Part shown: piece after piece, positions 45,490-57,805 of the stretch
Layout: each line of letters starts with the position of its first letter
Numbering within the stretch: position 1 is the first letter of the stretch
Assembly (NCBI GenBank): GCA_026182355.1
Contig: JAPFBL010000166.1
Span: forward strand, 1,302,001 to 1,366,000
Direction: 5' to 3'
DNA from: Hermatobates lingyangjiaoensis
Taxonomy: Eukaryota; Arthropoda; Insecta; Hemiptera; Hermatobatidae
Length of the DNA stretch: 64,000 nt
Notes under the pieces: generated by a model
Told to the model about the DNA's origin: nothing
The model's database searches: none
Seen by the model: the letters and a program-made list of their open reading frames with translations, nothing else
Translations under genes and position numbers: made by a program

Positions 45490-47330
45490 TTTTGGTATTG
45501 CATTAGGAGTGGTTTTAGTTCACCTGCTTCCACGGGAATGCCTCGACCTGGATAACTATATGCAGGTACATCAGCCAGCGTGAACCATCTGAAACAAATT
45601 ATTTAATTATTTGTAGATAAAACAATTCAATAAATAAATATCATAGGCAATGAAGCGAATCAAATAAAATTAATTTAATTTAATAACCAACATGACTCAT
45701 ATCTATGTTGAATACACTGTTTCAAATTATATTACCGAAGTTAAGTAACCTTAGGTGTGACTGGTGCTTCTAATTGTGACACTATGTGATGCTGTTGCCT
45801 GTAATTTGGGTTTTCTATAGTGTTAAATTTAAAAATAAAAAAAATATGCTAAATCAAAAAAAAATATTCACATTTTTACTCCTCTTGTGTAACCCAAAGA
45901 TGTGTGGGTGTTGAAAAAAAAATTATCCCATAGATCAAAAATAAGTTTACTTAAATATAAATTGAGTGTAGACCACTCTTTTTTTTTTTTTTTTTGGGTA
46001 GAAGTAAGGAAAAACTGGTTTTCAAAGTATTTGTTTAACAAGAGTATAAACTAAGTGAAATTGAAGTGAAAGTAATGTTGCGTTTGGAAGACTCTAAGAG
46101 GAATAGAAAGTGGTGATTTATTAGAGTATGTGGTTGAAGACGCAGCCATTGATTTGGCATAGCCCTGTACAGTCAACTGAAAAGGATTGCTGCAGTTTCT
46201 CAGACTTGTACGTTTAACAAGCCTTAACTCTCTGACTAGAGGAACTGGGAAATATTTACACGACAAATCTACAACTCTTGGTCCTTCTCCCCTAAGTCGT
46301 GCAAAACAAACGGCCCAGCAATTAGGGACTTAACAAACTCCACCGTCCGACCTAATTCTAACAATCACCTAACTCTAATTGAATTTGAAAACTTCAAAAA
46401 CATAGGGCGCATCAAGTTAGTGACAGATATTCCTTTCGAAATATAATCAATTGTAAATATCTCAAATTTGGCATCTTCAATATTGCTTGGTTAAATGACT
46501 CCCTTAAAGTTTACGAATGTTCCGCAGTAAATCACGTTTTACGCATTCTCAACTTTACAGTTTAGCACCTTGTTAATGCCTGCTTTATCACTTACTGACT
46601 TAACCTTTATATATAACTATTTAATCAATTGCTTATTTTGAACCTTAAACATCTCTGTACTGAAACTGTTTTTTCAATATTATCACTAAGACCTTTCATA
46701 AGTATATAAATGCGTAAATCTATAAATGTATAAGCCAGATTGTCTTATTGGGTTTGTTGATCCGTTTTCGGTATAAAAATTTCCAAAGGCATTCAATTAA
46801 AGCTTTAGTTTTAATGTTTGAAGTTTTAAAACTTTCAATTTTCTTTCAATTTTATCTATCTAAGTACTGTAGTAGAACAGATATCTAAAAACCAGTACAT
46901 ATATAATTTAGAAAACTGTTCATGTTAAGAAGTGTCTTCGAAACTTTTTTTCGTTTATATTTACTTGTCTTAGCCCCTGTCTGTGCTCTACTAATGAAGC
47001 AAATTTGAATCGTTAATTACGCCTTTAAGTAAATAAGCACTTTATCTGTGCATAACTTTTTAAACGGTCACTACATCTAAATCTGTAAAATATATAAACA
47101 GTTTTTGACTAAAAAATCGCATAAAATATTTTAAAAACAAATAGCATTAGAGGAAATCTGAAAGCACATAAATTTCGTTCTTTAGAACTTTGTTTCAAAA
47201 CGCTTTCCTTCATGACGACGCCTCGAAAACTCAAAAAAAATAAAAAGTATAAAAATAGTGTCCGTCATTATTTTTCATTTTTATATACATAGTTATTGAT
47301 GCAGCTGTTCTCACCAAGCAGGTTTTATTT
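45490..47330. other. AT-rich stretch
   Basis: No gene recognised. A T-run of 18 lies at 45979-45996. Confidence 0.35.
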
Positions 47331-47334
47331 TCTT

Positions 47335-47900
47335 TTTTTTCTGTTACTTTAAGTTTTGGCTGCTTCGAGGTCTCAAGGTGACTTGGGAGGGTTCTCCTTC
47401 TGTGCGGAGGCAGTCCTCTGATTCCCCAGCGCCTATTCGTTGGAGTCCTCGTTGCAAGGGCGGTGACAAACTACGCTGATTACGTAGTTTGCCTAACAGA
47501 AGGAAGGCTTTAAAGTCACCGACCTCACCTGCAGTAAGGGAAGCTCAATAGAGTTCTACCCGAGAACTCTTAAAATATTGTCGTACCACAGAGGTGGAGA
47601 AGCCCATAGGAAAGTCCTTCCGGTTTCCGTATGCCCCGCCGTTGATGTTTGACACATGGTGGCTGTGGTTTTGTCACCCAGGAAGTGTAAACTTCCTGAC
47701 TGACTCTCTAAGGAGTCAATGTGTGAGAAGCAGTACTTTCTCGGGAGGTTACCTGAAGAGCATCAAGATCTCGACCCTTATCATTGGCTAAGGTCCATCA
47801 TGGCAAGTAGATTTGAAAAATGCTACCTACGTCGTGAAGCCTGGTCCCTGGTTAATGGGTACTTACCTTCGGGGTGACAACCAAATCCTAATGGAACAAT
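47335..47900. other. GC-richer island of about 550 bp, unidentified
   Basis: Clearly above local GC (GGTTCTCCTTCTGTGCGGAG, CCGTATGCCCCGCC, ACCTTCGGGGTGACAACC). The short inverted word GACTCTCTAAGGAGTC lies near 47703. Only short open frames. It could be an old repeat or a conserved element. Confidence 0.25.
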
Positions 47901-49375
47901 GCCAGTTCTAAAACTGATAGCTGAATAAGAGTCGGCCATCTGATTATAAGTTTTTAATGTTTCATTTATTTTCACTTTCTTCCATAGATGAAATAATAAA
48001 AGTAAATAATTTTCAGAATTAATCTTTCTAAATTGATGCATATATTCTTTTATCCATAAAATATAAATTATAAACTTGATGGTTTATTTGTTTTTATTTC
48101 ATAGTATAACTACGATTCATTTAAAATTTGGTATAAATACTCTGCAATGATATGGTAAATAGTACATTGTAGTTTAACAAAAACTTCAAATTAATTATTA
48201 CTAATACATTTATTTATTTATTATTATTTCACCGATGCAAATGATATCAGGCTACCAGTACTTAAACTGTATCCTGTACTTAATTTAAAGGTAGTATATG
48301 AATGTTGATACTTAACAAAGAGAAACATGAAATACATAACTAACGTCCAAATTATACTAGTGTTTTCAAGAGATATATGTAATACACGTAAAATTATTTG
48401 TTAATCTATTTAAAATAGAACATTGTGAAAGTAGGATAAATGTCTGTAAAGGTTTATGTTAGGCCAAAAAGAAATGTGGTATGTTACAATTTTTTATAAA
48501 TAAATTCGATTTGTTGTTTTATATTGTTGATAATAAGTAAACAAATATCTTATAACATGTTATTGAAAATAAAATAGTAAAACATGGCAAAGGCGGGGTT
48601 GTATTTGGTTTTTTTAATAATGATGTAGAAATTTTACGCTAAAACACTGTATAATGGTATAAATAGTTCCGTAAAAAGTAGCAGAATGAAAACAAAAGGA
48701 AAAACAATAAAATCATAATGAACTCCGTGTTAATTAATCCACTCAAGGGTGCATTCTAACAAAGAACATTTCTACCAAAAAACATGCCAGGTTGTTTCTC
48801 AGTATTGCGTTCAACTATCAACACCTGTTTCATACAGGGCCAAATAAACCTTTATTGCAGTAATTTCAAGAGAGAAAATTAATTCAGGTACAAACAAGCA
48901 TGTTTGAAATGGGAGAGCTTAGCTTACGTTGTTTCACTAGAGGTGCCTAGGACCAGTAGACTATAAATGCCTATTCATTAGACACGTTTTGACAAATTAA
49001 TAAAATCCTGAATAAAATTTTATAATGAAATATCTTATTTTATATTGATACAGCTTCTCGACTACTGATTTATACAGTTCCTTGAATGCTCTGTTAAGTT
49101 ATCCTCGCAGAATTATTTTGTAATATTCCGCTGATCTGTTTGAAAATTGTGTGTTTTTTTGGTCTTAATAATTAATAATAAGTAATTGTGTTTAAACAAC
49201 AAATTTTTGTTTTTTTTTAAAAAAAAAGACAAAACACTGGCTATTTTATGGTCCTTTTGTGGTTTTCTTTTTACTGTATTTTTGGTGTTTAATGGTTTGA
49301 TGTTTTGATTTCTGTTGGTTGTTATTCCATGGATGTATTTGTTTTGCACTACTTATGTCGTAAATAAATTATTTT
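47901..49375. other. AT-rich stretch
   Basis: Nothing recognised. Confidence 0.35.
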
Positions 49376-49378
49376 TTT

Positions 49379-49480
49379 AGCCTTGAAAATGCCAAACAAT
49401 TTTTGGTGAAACATCATCATATAAACAGGAGTTTAATTTTCCCTAGACCAAAATACTCAAGAACCCCCTCTTTGAACTGT
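49379..49480 (+). mobile_element. Family D half-unit
   Basis: Core plus the downstream block CATATAAACAGGAG and CCAAAATACTCAAGAACC, which matches the right arm of the hairpin at 58000-58223. Confidence 0.6.
49383..49415 (+). ncRNA. Hammerhead-like core, family D
   Basis: TTGAAAA, extra T, GCCAAA paired with TTTGGT (one G-T wobble), GAA, ACAT, C. Positions 3 and 8 of the core read T and A instead of C and G, so they can still pair with each other. Confidence 0.5.
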
Positions 49481-50765
49481 ATCTCATTTTAATTAATATA
49501 TATTACTTTCTATTTATATTTTACGATTAGATGGTTTAAAGAAATTATTTATGCAAAAAACAAATGATTTGAAAGATAAGAGCAATCAATATTGATTATT
49601 TTTTTAGTGCAATGTTTTACTTTGTTGTAAGTAAAAAATAATGGTTATAATAGGTTCCCAGAATTTATATTATTGTTGGAGTAATATCTGAATGTACGTT
49701 GGTGGATTTATTTGTGAATTTTGTAATCGCACTACAAGCTGCACCATTTGATGGATCTTAATGAAGCTTGACTGTTGCTGAGGTAAAGAAAAAGACTTTC
49801 TTCGCAGTTTTACATCGCGGGAAAGATGATTTATCATTATTCTTTATATCAAAAGAAATACTGATTCCCTTTTGTCTTCATTCTAGAAACTTTAATTTTT
49901 ATATTTGGCGTTTCAGGGTATTACTATTATGTTGATACTAATGATAAAGATTCATTTTCATAAAAAATATATTGAAAAGTTCAATATAAAATAGAGAACT
50001 ATTAATTTTCACCGCTTTTCACTTACCAGATTTATTTTCTTTTCTTAATTCAGAGGTCAAAGTAAAGGTAAAATAGTACATAAAAAATATTACAATAAGT
50101 AACTTTTAAAGTACATACTTAAAAATGTAAGTTAAACTTTAAAAAATTACTTTTAAGTTAAAAAAGTAACCTTTATTGTACAATAATCGGTATCCATATT
50201 TATTGATTACAAAATATTTCATATCTATTAATATTCTATAAAAATACTAAAAATTATAAAATTAAATGAAAATCATAAAATACTGTGTTTGTTGTAGATA
50301 TATCATAAATATTTTAGGGTAGGCAAAAAAAAGATGTTTTTTTATATGTATTATTTGTAGAACGAAATTTTAAGTTTTCTGTTTATATTATTATTAAATT
50401 AAACATTTCTGATTCCTTTTATCTAACAAGACTAGTTAGAAATAATCCACATGTTAGTTTACTAGTATAATTTATAGTTCTGTTAATACATATTAACTTT
50501 CCTATATAGCTTGATTTCACAGTAAATACGTGAAATATTTTGACTAAATGTCTCCAGTTTTATTTCTATAGCGGACAGACAGACTAACTTTATATTTTAT
50601 TATACAGATTTGGTTAGTCAAAATATAAAAAAAAAACAAAACAAATTATATAACTTTTATTTTGCATTGCAGAAAAAAATTGGAGAGGTGTTTGATTAGC
50701 TGAAGTTGGAGAGTGAGTTGCGAGAAGACGAATGTTTAGTCAACTTTTAAACGACAATAAGAAAT
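49481..50765. other. AT-rich stretch
   Basis: Nothing recognised. Confidence 0.35.
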
Positions 50766-50769
50766 TCAG

Positions 50770-50918
50770 AAATGAGACTAAGATCTTTCAACCAAAACAA
50801 TTTGGTTTTTTTTTTCAGAGTCACATTCAGTCATTTCAGCAGTCACGCTTGAACTGCGACTCTGATGAAGACCAGCTTTTTTTGTTGAAAGATCTTAGTC
50901 CCATTTCTGATTGTTAAT
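50770..50918. mobile_element. Family A hairpin, diverged
   Basis: Arms AATCAGAAATGGGACTAAGA-type mirrors: CAGAAATGAGACTAAGATCT on the left and AGATCTTAGTCCCATTTCTG on the right. The left core is degraded to a T-rich tract. Confidence 0.7.
50862..50896 (+). ncRNA. Hammerhead-like core, family A
   Basis: CTGATGA, A, GACCA with a T-rich weak partner, GAA, AGATCT, T, AGTC pairing with upstream GACT-like CGACT. The core bases are intact but stem II is weak. Confidence 0.48.
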
Positions 50919-51320
50919 TTTACTATTTATTTTTACTTCAAGTCTTTTTTTTTGTTGACGTATGCGAAGTCAAAGCCAGCTGCTAGTTATTGAAATAAGG
51001 GAAGTGTTGAAATTGAAATGTTGAGTAGTTGTAAGTCAGTTGAAAGCATGGCATTGATATCTGGCGAAGTAGGACCTCTCTGGGGTTAGCCTTACTCAGC
51101 GATATTGCCTCAATTGTCTGCAGATCACCCCTAACTCTCGGCTCTAATTAATAATCCTATTCTATTCCTGACTTTCCTTAATAAACACCCTTGTCAGTGA
51201 AATTCCTTTAGCAAATTATTACTTATTGATTTTTGATATCCTTTTCTATTATAAAAACGAAAAGTTAACTCAATAAAGGCACATACATGTTGACCAAAAA
51301 AAAAAGAGGAGCCATTTTAA
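50919..51320. other. Mixed non-coding stretch
   Basis: Nothing recognised. Confidence 0.3.
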
Positions 51321-51325
51321 AAACA

Positions 51326-51405
51326 GGTACTCCTCGTTTAACGATTGCAATTTGGATCAACAACGTCGTCGTTAAGCGAAATCGTCGTTAAACGAATATG
51401 TATAC
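51326..51405. repeat. Palindrome-rich dispersed-repeat fragment
   Basis: TCGTTTAACGA, CGTCGTTAAGCGAA and CGTCGTTAAACGAA occur within 75 bp, giving overlapping inverted repeats. It looks like the end of a dispersed element; the family is not identified. Confidence 0.5.
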
Positions 51406-52435
51406 ATGTATCAGTCAAGAAGCTCCAGTCTCGTTTTTTCTCTTTTCAAACAATCAATCATTGTATCTCAGTCTTGTTTATTGTTTCATTAATTTTAAGA
51501 TTTTAAAACCCTAGACAACATTAGGTAGTACTGTACTGAACCTACTGAACACTTAATTTATTTAATAAATAAAAGTAAGAGGTTATAGCAATAGAAAGGG
51601 AATCCTACAATTCCATCGATTTAGATGAGTTTCTATTGAAGATGGACTGCTTTCGAAGACAAGCTTTCGTCACTATCAACACATACAAGGTAAAATAGTT
51701 GAGGCTTCTCATAAAGCTACGAAAAATTTCTCTTGTTCAAATTACTATATTTGTATTTTGTTAAAAAAAAGTTTTCTTTTTTACAAATTGTGAATGTAAG
51801 TTTGTGTACAATTGCAATATAACCGTTAAAACTGCCTTACTTTGTGAAGACAGTTAATGTTTGTTATCCAGCCCCTTGTTGTATACGTGTGTGGTTTTAT
51901 TTTGGTAGCATGCAGTAAAACAAACTGCAAAGCCTGGTAATGCAATAACTTGATTTAGTTTCTTCTGCTGAGTAGTTTCAAATGACTTTCCAACTATCGT
52001 ACCTTCTCGTGCACTTGTTTCAAACTGGTTTATTTTTACTGCGAAACATTTTCTACTTCGAACTCTTCTTTTGATTTGTTTTGCTTTATTTTATCATTAT
52101 ATTCTCATTTTGCTTTTTTTTTTCTAAATGATGAAAATAATATTCTCTTTTTTGACGAAAGAAACAAAACTCTTAGCATGATTTTAAAAGAGATAGAATA
52201 GTGTTTCAATTTACAACATGTATTGTGGGTAAGTTTTATATTTATTCCATTAGTTTTCTAATGATATTGAAAAGTATATTAACTTTGCTAGTTAAATGGA
52301 AGTATTTGCAGTTTAACTTCAAACTACTTTTTTTGCTGAAACTACTTTTTGACTTGTTCCAATATAAGTTTAGAAAAGTTTCCAAACTTTGGTTGTGGGT
52401 CATGGTGCGATGACGTCTCAGAGTTTATTTCATCA
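51406..52435. other. AT-rich stretch
   Basis: Nothing recognised. Confidence 0.3.
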
Positions 52436-52442
52436 TGTTTAT

Positions 52443-52725
52443 CAGGGGCCAGGTTAGCTCAGTGGTTAACGTGCTCGCCTTTGAACTGGTAGGTCCTGGG
52501 TTTGATACCCACTCTGGTCCTTGATTTATTCATGCAGGAAGTGAATAGAAAATTTGATCAGGTCGTCCCACTCAGGACGGACTTTAAACCGTCGGTCCTG
52601 AGCCTGTCAGGTATTCGTAAAAAGATTCCTACTTGAGTGAGGCTTAATTTAGGATTCAGTGTATCACAAAGGACCTATATCTAGTGTCTCCTGGGATTTC
52701 CATTGCAACCTAACCTAACCAGTGT
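52443..52725 (+). mobile_element. tRNA-derived SINE, full-length copy
   Basis: The head starts GGGGCCAGGTTAGCTCAGTGG, with a polymerase III A box (TAGCTCAGTGG, 52455-52465) and a B box (GGTTTGATACC, 52499-52509). A tRNA-unrelated body follows, ending in CCTAACCTAACC. A 7-bp direct repeat TGTTTAT (52436-52442 and 52726-52732) is a plausible target-site duplication. Non-autonomous; it would need a LINE for mobility. Confidence 0.85.
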
Positions 52726-52760
52726 TGTTTATATAACTTGTAAATTAACTTATTAATTAT

Positions 52761-53006
52761 AATGCCCACTCTGGACCTAGATTTATTCATGTAGGAGGTG
52801 AATAAATCTGAGCATGTCGTTCCTCGAGCCTGTACGATGTTAGGACCATGTAAAGATCCCTACTCTAATTCACTTCAGTTAGGCAAAATTTATGACTCCC
52901 AATGTAAAATCAACCTGCTTTGAGAGATACAATATTCACTGTAGTAATCAGCATCGGAGGGGCTGATGACTTTGTCAATCCATCAGCCCTCTGAAAAAAA
53001 AAAAGT
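52761..53006 (+). mobile_element. SINE copy, 5'-truncated
   Basis: Starts inside the head at CCCACTCTGG. It shares the body blocks and GGACTCCCAATGTAAAATC-type sequence and has a longer tail with a GCTGATGACTTTG block and an A-run at 52995-53004. Confidence 0.75.
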
Positions 53007-53404
53007 TACTAGTACAGAGAACAAACTAGAAGTGAGTAGCTTGAAAAGAAACCCCTAGTTCAGAATATTCACTAAACAGCCCAAAACAACATGTACAGAT
53101 AAGTTGGAACAAATAAAAAAAATATAAATGACTACAAATTACCCTTAGTTTTGTCTATTTTTTATAAAATAAGAAATCAAAACAAGTCCCCATTTTCCGG
53201 AGATTTACCGCACTCCTTTGATATGCCAGTTTCTCATGTCAAATCCCGGATTCTTGGACAATTTCTGATTGCGCCATTGATTCAGAATATCATATAAAAC
53301 AGATTCTGCTACTATTAATGTTAACACAGTATATATGTAAACTTACTGCTACTATTTATGAAAACTATGAACTAATTTTTCCAATATTAGCAAACAAACT
53401 ATAA
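53007..53404. other. AT-rich spacer between SINE copies
   Basis: Nothing recognised. Confidence 0.35.
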
Positions 53405-53641
53405 AGGGGCCAGGTTAGCCCTGTGGCAACGTGCTCGCCTTTTGACTCGTGTCTGGTAGATCCCATCTGGCCCATTTATTCGGGTGGCAGGTGAGCAAAT
53501 CTGAGCATGTAGTCCCTCTGAGAGGACACCGGGGGGTGACTGTGGAGGCCCAGTTTTGGCATGAGTGACACTCCCTGAGCAACTGGGAGATCAAGGGTGT
53601 ACTGTCAGTCCCCGGAAAATACGGAATTGTTTCCATTTCTT
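53405..53641 (+). mobile_element. SINE copy with variant tail
   Basis: GGGGCCAGGTTAGCC head, then a shortened body. The tail GACACTCCCTGAGCAACTGG ... CAGTCCCCGGAAAATA is shared with 54110-54230 but not with the full-length copy, so at least two SINE subfamilies are present. Confidence 0.75.
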
Positions 53642-53689
53642 ATTTTATAGAAAATAAGCAAACCTAGGGAAAATTTGTAGACATTTATA

Positions 53690-53885
53690 ACCGGTAGCCC
53701 AGTGGCAACGTGGTCGCCCCTTGTCAGGTAAATACGGGGTTTAATATCCACTCTGACCCTTGATGTATCCACACGGAAGGTGAATAAATCGGATAATGTT
53801 GCTCCTCGAAGAGGACATTAAGCCCTCAGTTCCAAGTCAGTACGATATCAGGTACTCGTTAAAGATCCTTACTCCAAATATTACT
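53690..53885 (+). mobile_element. SINE copy, truncated at 3' end
   Basis: GGTAGCCCAGTGGCAACGTG head. The body ends at TAAAGATCCTTACTCCAAAT, where the foldback starting near 53891 takes over. Confidence 0.7.
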
Positions 53886-54065
53886 TGTTTATTATTAGAA
53901 CTAAACTATAGTTCGATGTTTGTAATAAACTGAAATAAAGTTATTGTATATATTTATCATATTAGAATACAATAAAATCAAACATTTGCAGAAACGAACC
54001 ATTTTCGAAAATGATTTCATTTGTTTATTATGAAATAAAGGAAAATTATATGAAAATTACAAAAG

Positions 54066-54232
54066 GGGACAAAATTTAGGACTCCCAATGTAGAATCAAT
54101 CTTTATTATGTGGCATCGCAAAGGCCAATGTTTGGCTTGTGTTCTCTTGTGACACTCTCTGACCAACTGGGAGATCAAGGATGTACTCTCAGTCCCCGGA
54201 AAATAGGAAATTGTTTTCATTTCTGCAACCTA
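54066..54232 (+). mobile_element. SINE tail fragment inside the foldback
   Basis: ACAAAATTTAGGACTCCCAA, then the variant tail GACCAACTGGGAGATCAAGG and CAGTCCCCGGAAAATA as at 53565-53640. Confidence 0.7.
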
Positions 54233-54479
54233 TTGTAACTTAACTATAATAATAATAATAATAGTGTTAAATATCAAAACGAATTGATCCATTGTTTCAT
54301 TTTTTACTATTTTATTACTTATGCTTAAGAAAGGAATAGTTTACAAAATAGATATTCAATATAAATTTATTTTGGAACAACTAAGTAATTGAAAATCTAA
54401 AATATATATTGATACTAGTGGTTAATCATTGTTACATTCAGTATTATTTTCAATTGTAAAAATATATGGGTTTTATTAA

Positions 54480-54730
54480 TGTAGAATGAAGACTACGTAG
54501 AAATGGTGTTTGCATAATCAGGCAGCTGAAATAATAGTTATGAGGAGCCCAGACAGGCAGCGTTCAATCTGTTTCCCCCGCTACAGCAAGCCTGTATTCC
54601 CCTGTCATTTACTTCCTTCCTGCTCTCTGTCTATATCAATGATTTATTCGTGTAATCATCATTAATTTAGATTGTAAATAACAGATAAAAATTAATTTCC
54701 TTTCTCTCTCTACAAAGTATCTCTCTGGTA
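54480..54730. promoter_or_regulatory. Candidate regulatory island
   Basis: GCCCAGACAGGCAGCGTTCA, TTTCCCCCGCTACAGCAAGC and a TGATTTATTCGTGTAATCAT segment with homeodomain-like ATTA/TAAT words. It is in the foldback spacer and unlike the repeat around it. Function is inferred only from composition. Confidence 0.25.
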
Positions 54731-54973
54731 AACATGGCATTAAATACAGCTTACTCATTTCATTTGATATTTAATTTCACAAAACATTGATAACCTATCA
54801 TAACATTATTAAAGGAACTTCAAATAAAAAAAGAAATATTATCATAGAAAAATATTGCACCAGCGGTACATCACATGCATGAACAAAAGATAATAAGAAT
54901 AATAATACTTATTGCCAATGTAATTTTCATACAATTTTCTTTTATTTAATAATTAACAAATGAAATCATTTTC

Positions 54974-55455
54974 GACAATGGTCCGTTTTTGCAAATGTTT
55001 GATTTTGTTGTATTCTAATATGATAAAAATATGCAATAACTTTATTATTATAAAAATATACTCTTTAACCCCGTATTTTTCCTCATATTTGACAGTTTTG
55101 TAACTTTTTTATTAAAGGCAATAAAAAGTAGAAAAGTTTTTGGAAACAACTTTCAGTGTTCTCTTGACAATGGTCCGTTTTTGCAAATGTTTGATTTTGT
55201 TGAATTCTAATATGATAAAAATATGCAATAACTTTATTTAGTTTATTACAAAATACTCTTTAACCGTATTTTTACTCATATTTGACAGTTTTGTAACTTT
55301 TTTATTAAAGGCAATAAAAAGTAGAAAAGTTTTTGGAAACAACTTTCAGTGTTCTCTTGACAATGGTCCGGTTTTGCAAATGTTTGATTTTGTTGTATTC
55401 TAATATGATAAAAATATACAATAACTTTATTTCAGTTTATTACAAACATAGAACT
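54974..55455 (+). repeat. Tandem repeat, about 192-bp unit, 2.5 copies
   Basis: GACAATGGTCCG begins at 54974, 55166 and 55359 (steps of 192 and 193). Units are almost identical; the third ends after about 100 bp. Each unit contains GTTTGATTTTGTTG and AATAAAAAGTAGAAAAG. Confidence 0.9.
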
Positions 55456-55475
55456 ATAGTTTGGAACTAGTAATA

Positions 55476-57695
55476 ACTGAAATTTTGAAAAATTTCCATT
55501 TTTTAAAACTCGAAAATGTAAAAGTTAATTTTCTTTTAAAAAAAAAATCCATATCTACCTCTGTTTCATCGGAACCCTTTCAGGTAGTTATTTTCGCTGA
55601 TATAGTAATTAAAAGACAACATTGCATCCATTCGTCCATGCCTGGGTAAACTGAAATATTAATAAGTTCCTCCTCACTTGATTAATGCTATGTTAATTAC
55701 TATTATGCAACATTATTTATTTTTTGCTATGTTTAATATATGGAATTTTTTTTAGCAATTCAACAAATAAAATAACAAGTATTGTGCAAGTAATAAATAA
55801 CAAATGACACACAAAATATAAACATAATTGTATCTTTTAAAATATTAAAAATTTCGTATGCAGAAGTGTAGAATAGTTTCTAAATAATGTTTTTTTTTTT
55901 TAAATATTCCAAAGTATTTGGGAATTATTTAGTAATTTATTACTTTCTCGACATCACAAGATTAATTTTAGTCTCCAATTATTTTTTTTGTTTTGCTCTA
56001 GGTGATTGCAAATTTGATACATCTGCAATAAGTCATGGGTTAATCTCAAATTTTACCAGCATTTCCAATCAGTACAAAAAGAGATTATTTAATCTTTTTT
56101 GTGTTTATTAACACGATAGTACAATAGAATTTACCTGACAATTCATTTATTTTATATCATAAAATTGTAATAGCTATATCATAAAAACAAGTAAACCTTT
56201 AGTGAGATATAGATATGAATTAGACAATTTCTCCGATGTAGATCTATGAATCACTGGGTTGGGCTAAAGAGATTTTTTTTTCAAAAGTGAGCCAGTTCAC
56301 AAATTAAATGTTAATATATGTCATTATAACACAAAACTCTTACCCTATACAGAGTTTTCGCATGACATGAGATATGGAATTCTCAGACGTGATTAGAAGG
56401 TGCTCATAGTGGTTGATATGAGGGATGATAAATAATTCAATAACCTGAGGGAACAAAATAATGACAATTAAAATGATATATAGAGGAAACAAAACTTTTT
56501 TTTATTGATTATAACTTTGTCTTTATTGTCCTATATATCAATTGAAGATAACTAGTTACATGCAAGCAAAAACAAATATAGTATTAGAGAAAAAAACTCA
56601 AATTTTAAGTAAAAATGTTTTCAACGAACAATACATTTTGAAATTATAGTGTTCTTTTTCAAGTTGCATAAGTATTGTGATAATCCCAGTTACTAGTCTT
56701 TTTGTAACTTTATGGCCAAAAAACACTACTTGTTAACACAAGGTTGGTATTAGACATTTCCATTTGGAGATTTAAGGTTGAACTGGATTCCACATACTAG
56801 CTGATGGTAATCTTTTAACCCAACAAAATGATTCATTATTTCAAAGGATATTATAATTTGAAATAAAGTATTACTTCTTTATTGTACGTGTAACAATACA
56901 GCAATGAGAAATTAGTTGACTTTCAAAATCCTTAGAGTGATATATAGTTTTAATCTCCAAAACCTTCAGTTATGATTTCAAAGATTAAAGCTATAAAGGT
57001 ATAATAACTATAGTTTTAACTCCTGATGGTTACATCATACACAAATTAACTGTGACAACTTGTACATTATGATTTTAATATAATTTTATCTACCTTATTT
57101 ATTATAATATGTAGAAATATCATGTTAAAAGACTAAAGGTAACACTATCCCATATAACGTTTCTTCCATAATAAAGAAATATTAATTTAGACCCATTACT
57201 AGCGTGTTTTAAGGCCACTCATTAGGAATTCCGCAGAATAAAAACATTTAACTCTATTGTAGGTTGCACGAGAAAAGATTTATTACTCGCTTCTGTAAAA
57301 CCACTTTATCATTACCATTCTGGTGTTATTAAAATGTTCATCTTTAAATAGCACCCTTTAAATTCAGGTAAAATATTGTCTTCATTATATATAAGTGTGC
57401 TTTTGTTTTGTTTCAGTTTATTTTTAACAATCATTCAGTTCAAATTCACTCAGCCCTTTATTACATTAGTGTAACCTACTTGATAAGGTCAAATTATGTT
57501 TTAAACCATGTCACCTCCAATAATAACTCTATAGTTTTTATATAAAGAACACAGAATAAACCACATAGTAATATATATACACAAGTTATTCTTCTGAATA
57601 AGTTTTATCCCACTTTCTTTGTTTACTCTCAGATGATATAAATTGAAAAGACTCATAGTATTTATTTCTGTTTTCCATTTCCCTTGTGAAGGGTT
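55476..57695. other. AT-rich stretch
   Basis: No gene recognised. An acceptor-like TTTTGCTCTAG at 55992-56002 precedes a 36-codon open end without known domain. Confidence 0.3.
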
Positions 57696-57699
57696 TTCC

Positions 57700-57805
57700 C
57701 TTGTATGTCAGTTGGGTTTTTGACTCTGACGAAGGCCGCTTGCTACTGTTGAAAGATCTTAGTCTTCTTTCTCATTTCTTATTGTTGTTTGAACCTTGAT
57801 AGATA
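57700..57805 (+). mobile_element. Family A half-unit
   Basis: CAGTTGGGTTTTTGACT, the core, AGTCTTCTTTCTC and TTATTGTTGTTTGAACCTTG. The left arm is absent. Confidence 0.65.
57726..57760 (+). ncRNA. Hammerhead-like core, family A
   Basis: CTGACGA, A, GGCCG with CTGTT (two wobbles and a mismatch), GAA, AGATCT, T, AGTC pairing with GACT upstream. Core intact, stem II weakened. Confidence 0.52.

Larger units (their letters stand above)
53891..55475. mobile_element. 1.6-kb foldback with triplicated right arm
   Basis: The left arm (53891-54061) is the reverse complement of the right arm, whose unique part is 54919-54973 plus the final repeat unit to 55475. Outer ends: ACTAAACTATAGTTCGATGT and CATAGAACTATAGTTTGG. 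The interior holds a SINE tail fragment and a GC-richer island. The right arm contains three tandem copies of a sequence present once on the left. Confidence 0.75.

Noticed and set aside
47850..47885. U1 snRNA-like GGGTACTTACCTTCGGGG
   Set aside because: Only the short 5' splice-complement word resembles U1; none of the downstream stem-loops or the Sm site follows.
50732..50917. 61-codon frame ending LLKDLSPISDC
   Set aside because: It translates a family A core, and similar peptide ends arise wherever that core lies in frame. Not a protein.
52455..52515. Possible tRNA gene (A and B boxes present)
   Set aside because: No acceptor-stem pairing or complete cloverleaf is evident. The sequence continues into a SINE body and is repeated nearby in the same context, so it is a SINE head.
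52706..52720. Telomeric array (CCTAA)n
   Set aside because: Only two units, located exactly at a SINE tail. Too short for a telomere tract.
53880..53890. CRISPR-like reading of the repeat clusters
   Set aside because: The repeats are long, few and without regular unique spacers, and the sequence is clearly eukaryotic.
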